A model generated the notes under the pieces. That model was not told the DNA's origin and did not search any database. It saw only the letters and a program-made list of their open reading frames with translations. Positions 7,092 through 10,094 of a stretch of 10,094 nucleotides of DNA are shown in pieces; within the stretch, counting starts at the first letter, position 1, and each line of letters starts with the position of its first letter. The stretch comes from Candidatus Phycorickettsia trachydisci (GTDB taxonomy: Bacteria > Pseudomonadota > Alphaproteobacteria > Rickettsiales > Rickettsiaceae): NCBI GenBank assembly GCA_945875085.1, contig CAMCJU010000019.1, forward strand, positions 1 to 10,094, given 5' to 3'. The position numbers and the translations under genes were made by a program.

Positions 7092-8108
7092 TTAAAGATA
7101 AGGTTTTAGGTGTTTTAATAAAGTCTTTATGATGCAGGTAGCAGGTATTGCAACAAATAAACCTAATATGCCAAAGATTTTGCCAAAAGCAATTAGCGCA
7201 AGAATCATCAGCAAAGGATGAAGGCCTATTTTATCGCCAATGATCCTAGGGGTAATGAAATATCCTTCTAAGAGCTGGCCAACAAAATAAAGCACTAAGA
7301 CGTATGCTAAATGATAGTCTATGCCAAAATTCACAATCGTAATTATGCTAGAAAGTAGTATCGAGGATAGTATGCCTACGAACGGAATTGCCACCGATAT
7401 TCCTGATATTAACCCTAGTAATAATGCAAAATCTATCTGCAGAACGCTTAAAAAAAATGCATAATAAAGCATCATTATCAAGCATACATTTAACTGCCCT
7501 CTAACAAATTCAGTTATTAAGGAAGTGCAGTCTAAAATAAAACTAGCTGCTTTATCGTTTAAAAAAGGCCTAGTCGTTTTGAGGGCTTTTGGCATTAGAT
7601 TTCTATCTTTAATAAAGTAAAAGCTCACTATTGGCAATAAAACGCAAAATAGCAATATATCTATAGTGATTTTAGCATAGCTCCACACGTTGCTTAGCAT
7701 TGCAAATATTATGTTAAATATATGGCTTGTTAAATCGTCAAACATGCCGGAAAATTTACTTAAGGCAAGCGGATCGATCATTTGAATTTTCTTGGTCACA
7801 TAAGGCATTAAGATGCTTTTTACATATATTTCATATTTTGGGATCTTTGCTATAAATAGGGCCGCTTGATCGTATACTTGAGGTAGAATAGCTGCAAATA
7901 TCATAATGACCAAAGCCCAAAAAGTTACAAAAGTCGCGCCAAGGACTAAAGTCTGATTTTTAAGCTTGCTAGAGAGCTTTGTGATTATAGGGGCAAGAAT
8001 ATATGCGATTATATAAGATGTAGCTAATAAAAATATGACTTGAGTCAAAAAATATATCGACAAAAAGATAGTCAATATAAAAAAAACTGAAATTATATTT
8101 TTAAGCAT
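7092..8108 (-). CDS. AI-2E family (PerM/TqsA-type) membrane transporter
   Basis: 338 residues, typical of the family. It is an inner-membrane protein with about eight hydrophobic segments (roughly 4-21, 22-44, 55-76, 147-168, 207-226, 227-258, 264-283, 299-328) and a soluble loop between about 80 and 145. Family marks are SFYFIKDR (162-169), FVRGQL (201-206), IPFVGILSS (241-249) and the long C-terminal block around GYFITPRIIGDKIGLHP (282-298), followed by G-K-I-F-G-I-L-G and A-I-P-A. Members include TqsA, linked to autoinducer-2 export, and others linked to sodium/proton exchange or general permease activity, so the substrate cannot be read from sequence. It lies 14 nt after the DUF2066 gene and 6 nt before hdaA. 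No Shine-Dalgarno precedes the ATG. There is no luxS here, and an autoinducer role is not implied. Confidence 0.92.
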   Translation of the reverse strand: MLKNIISVFFILTIFLSIYFLTQVIFLLATSYIIAYILAPIITKLSSKLKNQTLVLGATFVTFWALVIMIFAAILPQVYDQAALFIAKIPKYEIYVKSILMPYVTKKIQMIDPLALSKFSGMFDDLTSHIFNIIFAMLSNVWSYAKITIDILLFCVLLPIVSFYFIKDRNLMPKALKTTRPFLNDKAASFILDCTSLITEFVRGQLNVCLIMMLYYAFFLSVLQIDFALLLGLISGISVAIPFVGILSSILLSSIITIVNFGIDYHLAYVLVLYFVGQLLEGYFITPRIIGDKIGLHPLLMILALIAFGKIFGILGLFVAIPATCIIKTLLKHLKPYL

Positions 8109-8122
8109 ACAAAAAACGAAAA

Positions 8123-9241
8123 TTACACACCTTTATCTAACTTGATTAATTTCAAGTGATCTTTGGCTTTTCTATAAGTAAGGCCACTGGCGTAAAGAGA
8201 TTGGGCAAATTCTTCATCAGAATTAAACTCGCCCCAAAGCTCGACTTTCCATAAACTAATACCTTCAGGAGTAAAGTTTGCATTAGTTATCTCAGGGGCT
8301 TTTTTGATTATTTTTTTAATTTGTTCGACATAATTTATATCATAGCCATCGATATACAGTGTATATTTTTTATCATCATATTTTTCTTCTAGCAATTGTT
8401 GCTCTTGATCTTGAGTTAAATCTTGAGTTAAATCTAAATCTTTTAAAAAACTCATTTGACCATTTTGCTCATGAAATGCATTAATTATATCGTCAAAAGT
8501 CAGCCGCACGCCATCGAGAGCAGTTTCTAGTTCAGGATAATCTTCTTCTTCTACTGTTGATGAATCTTCATTTAAAACTTTATATTTTACATGAACGTGT
8601 GATGTATTCCCGCGCTTTTCAAATAAATCGCATATTATGATAGCAACTTTATTGAATAATTTATTTGGATAAATGCTCGCGATATCTTGATAATTAAGCC
8701 TAAGGATGTTTTGAGAATCAATTTTCTGGGTTTCTTCAGCTAGCCAAATATTATCTTTATTTAATGCATTTTTGTGCTTTTGCCATCTATCGTGCCAAAG
8801 TTTTGCATCATCCCATAGAAAGTATTGACCTTCCTTCTTGAGCACAGGAATTACCAGAACTTCGTAGAAATTACTTATTTTTTGAATATTTTGACTTGCT
8901 GCTATAGCTTTGCGTAATTTCTCAGAGTCGCAAGTATAGTCTGCTGTTGCTGAATAAAAAAACTCCTCAGAATTCTGATTTTCAAGCCTAGATATCTGGC
9001 AAATGTTTTTTAAATCTTGCAACTCAAGTTGCTTTACATCAAATGATTTGATATCTATCTTATCTAAAAATAAGTTAATGCTTTGCCTAATGCCGCCTTT
9101 ATCAGCTCTGATTTTAGCTTCAAAAATATTATTACCCTGCGCTTCTATATACACATTAGGCACAGATACTTTGCCCCCCAAAGCGTTAAGGCAAAAGCCG
9201 CACAGCAAAAATATTATTTTTATTAGATTTGTAGTTTTCAT
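8123..9241 (-). CDS. Exported DUF2066-family protein of unknown function
   Basis: 372 residues. It begins with a Sec signal peptide (KTTNLIK, then a hydrophobic core to about residue 18, probable cleavage after ALG at 20-22). The cysteines at 14 and 17 do not sit in a lipobox, so a soluble periplasmic product is expected. The DUF2066 pattern is visible as EVLVIPVLKKEGQYFLWDD (127-145) followed by LW-x(3)-W (148-153), and a C-terminal block around LYIDGYDINYVEQIKKI (295-311) and GISLWKVELWGEF (327-339). The middle is strongly acidic (EEEDYPELE, 231-239) and carries the four-residue tandem repeat LTQD-LTQD (271-278). DUF2066 genes are common in proteobacteria, in alphaproteobacteria often beside an AI-2E permease and hdaA as here, but I know of no function. 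It starts 12 nt after grpE, with a purine-rich GAAGAAATAAAG immediately before the ATG. Confidence 0.8.
   Translation of the reverse strand: MKTTNLIKIIFLLCGFCLNALGGKVSVPNVYIEAQGNNIFEAKIRADKGGIRQSINLFLDKIDIKSFDVKQLELQDLKNICQISRLENQNSEEFFYSATADYTCDSEKLRKAIAASQNIQKISNFYEVLVIPVLKKEGQYFLWDDAKLWHDRWQKHKNALNKDNIWLAEETQKIDSQNILRLNYQDIASIYPNKLFNKVAIIICDLFEKRGNTSHVHVKYKVLNEDSSTVEEEDYPELETALDGVRLTFDDIINAFHEQNGQMSFLKDLDLTQDLTQDQEQQLLEEKYDDKKYTLYIDGYDINYVEQIKKIIKKAPEITNANFTPEGISLWKVELWGEFNSDEEFAQSLYASGLTYRKAKDHLKLIKLDKGV
8408..8431 (-). repeat. Two-copy 12-bp in-frame tandem repeat in the DUF2066 gene
   Basis: On the plus strand ATCTTGAGTTAA occurs twice back to back (8408-8419 and 8420-8431), followed by the partial copy ATCTAAATC. 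Being 12 bp it stays in frame and encodes LTQD twice. It probably arose by replication slippage in a linker of the protein. Confidence 0.9.
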
Positions 9242-9253
9242 CTTTATTTCTTC

Positions 9254-9811
9254 TCAAGAAGCCTCATCATGACTGTCAGAAATTACAACAACAGCAGGAC
9301 GTAGTAATCTATCTTTTAACTTATAACCTATTTGCATTATATCAACAATTGAGCCTTTTGGGTATTGATTAGTTTGAATTTGCGAAATAGCTTGATGAAT
9401 ATTGTAGTCAAATTTATCACCTACGCTAGTTGCCAGTTCTTGTATATGATGTTTACTTAAAACATTCTTTAATTCCGAGTAAATCATTTCTGCGCCTTGA
9501 ATTACATTTTTAAGTTCATCGCTTATATTTTCTGGCTTATATTGCAATGCTCTTTCTAAATTATCAGTTATGCCGATAAGATCTTTAGCAAACCCAAGCA
9601 TGGCATAATCCCTGGCTTCTTGAATTTGTTTATCAGCTCTTCTGCGAGTATTTTCAAGCTCTGCAGCTGTGCGCAGCAATTTATCTTTTAAGGATTCTAT
9701 CTCATTTTGCAGGTTTTGCGTCTTGCCTTGAGAATTTGTGAGCGCATCTTGCTCCTCATGCTCGTTTGTATCCATAGAAACAATATCTTCCTCTTGATCA
9801 TTTTTTATCAT
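9254..9811 (-). CDS. grpE: GrpE nucleotide-exchange factor of DnaK
   Basis: 185 residues, normal for GrpE. It acts in the cytosol as the DnaK (Hsp70) co-chaperone, releasing ADP so that substrate is freed and ATP rebinds. Layout: a disordered acidic N-terminus (1-30), a long coiled-coil helix (about 31-95, with ENTRRR at 53-58), then the C-terminal beta domain that contacts DnaK, marked by KFDYNIHQA (133-141) and IGYKLKDRLLRPAVVVI (161-177), the GrpE signature. The chosen ATG has AGAGG (plus-strand CCTCT at 9824-9828) 12 nt upstream, a somewhat long spacing; Met13 with its own AGAGGA is a possible alternative start. It is the first gene of the minus-strand run and is divergent from rph. A sigma-70-type promoter is visible upstream; no convincing heat-shock (RpoH) promoter or CIRCE element was seen. 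Confidence 0.97.
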   Translation of the reverse strand: MIKNDQEEDIVSMDTNEHEEQDALTNSQGKTQNLQNEIESLKDKLLRTAAELENTRRRADKQIQEARDYAMLGFAKDLIGITDNLERALQYKPENISDELKNVIQGAEMIYSELKNVLSKHHIQELATSVGDKFDYNIHQAISQIQTNQYPKGSIVDIMQIGYKLKDRLLRPAVVVISDSHDEAS

Positions 9812-9827
9812 AAATGAAAATTACCTC

Positions 9828-9856
9828 TTGCGATTATCTAATATATTAAATATAGT
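9828..9856 (+). promoter_or_regulatory. Candidate sigma-70 promoter for rph
   Basis: TTGCGA (9828-9833) and TATAGT (9851-9856) are separated by exactly 17 nt. The -10 matches 5 of 6 consensus bases and the -35 matches 4 of 6. Transcription would start near 9863, leaving a leader of about 23 nt before the rph ATG. In so AT-rich a spacer a chance match is possible. Confidence 0.45.
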
Positions 9857-9869
9857 TTGGATAAGTCAA
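9840..9869 (-). promoter_or_regulatory. Candidate sigma-70 promoter for grpE and the six-gene run
   Basis: On the minus strand, TTGACT (plus positions 9864-9869) and TATATT (9840-9845) are separated by 18 nt. They match 5 of 6 bases each of the -35 and -10 consensus. The leader to the grpE ATG would be about 20 nt and contains the AGAGG ribosome-binding site. It overlaps the divergent rph promoter candidate. Confidence 0.5.
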
Positions 9870-9885
9870 TTTATCAAGATCATTT

Positions 9886-10094
9886 ATGCGCTACGACAAT
9901 AGAAAAAATCAGGCCCTTCGTCCAATAGTTATTGAAAAGAACTTTCTTGCTAGTGCTTTTAGCTCTTGCTTAATTAAAGTTGGCAATACTCATGTCATTT
10001 GCTCAGCTACTTTGGATGATTTTTTACCTCATTTTGTAAGGGGAACCAATAGCGGCTGGTTAAGTGCCGAATACTCCATGCTGCCAGCATCTTC
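9886..10094 (+). CDS. rph: Ribonuclease PH, N-terminal part (runs off the window)
   Basis: The first 69 codons are present; the frame is open to the window edge, where a full RNase PH would be about 240 residues. The enzyme is a phosphorolytic 3'-5' exoribonuclease that trims tRNA precursors, using phosphate to release nucleoside diphosphates. The start MRYDNRKNQALRPI matches the family's R-x(n)-LRP opening. It is followed by F-x(2)-SAFSS, the beta-strand VGNTHVICSATLDD (36-49) and the signature G-x(3)-GWLSAEYSMLP (about 55-67). The phosphate-binding and catalytic residues lie beyond the edge and cannot be checked. No strong Shine-Dalgarno precedes the ATG. It is divergent from grpE across 74 nt; rph close to grpE is an arrangement seen in other alphaproteobacteria. 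Confidence 0.95.
   Translation, partial: MRYDNRKNQALRPIVIEKNFLASAFSSCLIKVGNTHVICSATLDDFLPHFVRGTNSGWLSAEYSMLPAS

Noticed and set aside
7092..8108. Quorum-sensing autoinducer-2 exporter
   Set aside because: The family name is historical; no luxS or signalling gene is nearby and members have varied substrates.
9812..9885. Heat-shock (RpoH) promoter or CIRCE operator for grpE
   Set aside because: A CTTGAT is present on the minus strand, but no CCCAT-like -10 lies at proper distance and no inverted repeat of CIRCE type is visible.

Overview
The window is an AT-rich stretch of bacterial core chromosome from a Gram-negative bacterium, most likely an alphaproteobacterium. The gene families (ELM1-type protein, DUF2066, AI-2E/PerM permease, HdaA-like DnaA paralogue, CcmC, leuS-lptE), the high A+T, the short spacers and the weak Shine-Dalgarno signals suggest a reduced-genome, possibly host-associated lineage in the Rickettsiales/Holosporales range. 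That placement is inference: there is no rRNA and no search was possible. A lipopolysaccharide-transport lipoprotein (lptE-like) argues for an LPS-bearing outer membrane.

Left part (30-4933, plus strand): four tightly packed genes, an ELM1-family putative glycosyltransferase, class II fructose-1,6-bisphosphatase (glpX), leucyl-tRNA synthetase (leuS) and an LptE-like lipoprotein. Spacers are 2 nt, an 11-nt overlap, and 2 nt, so they are probably one transcription unit whose promoter lies left of the window. leuS-lptE is a familiar pair; the holA gene that often follows is absent because the unit runs head-on into ccmC.

Right part (9811 down to 4939, minus strand): six genes in the order grpE, DUF2066 exported protein, AI-2E/PerM permease, hdaA-like, a compact glutamine-synthetase-like protein, and ccmC. 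All spacers are 6-15 nt, consistent with one operon read from a promoter just upstream of grpE. The two units converge with a 5-nt gap at 4934-4938.

Right edge: rph (RNase PH) starts at 9886 on the plus strand and runs off the window. It is divergent from grpE across a 74-nt spacer that holds two overlapping sigma-70-type promoter candidates.

There are no RNA genes, mobile elements, CRISPR arrays or gene-free stretches over 300 bases. I do not see a new multi-gene system. The item most worth following is the 255-residue glutamine-synthetase-like protein, which keeps nearly all recognisable catalytic ligands but has no room for the N-terminal beta-grasp domain.
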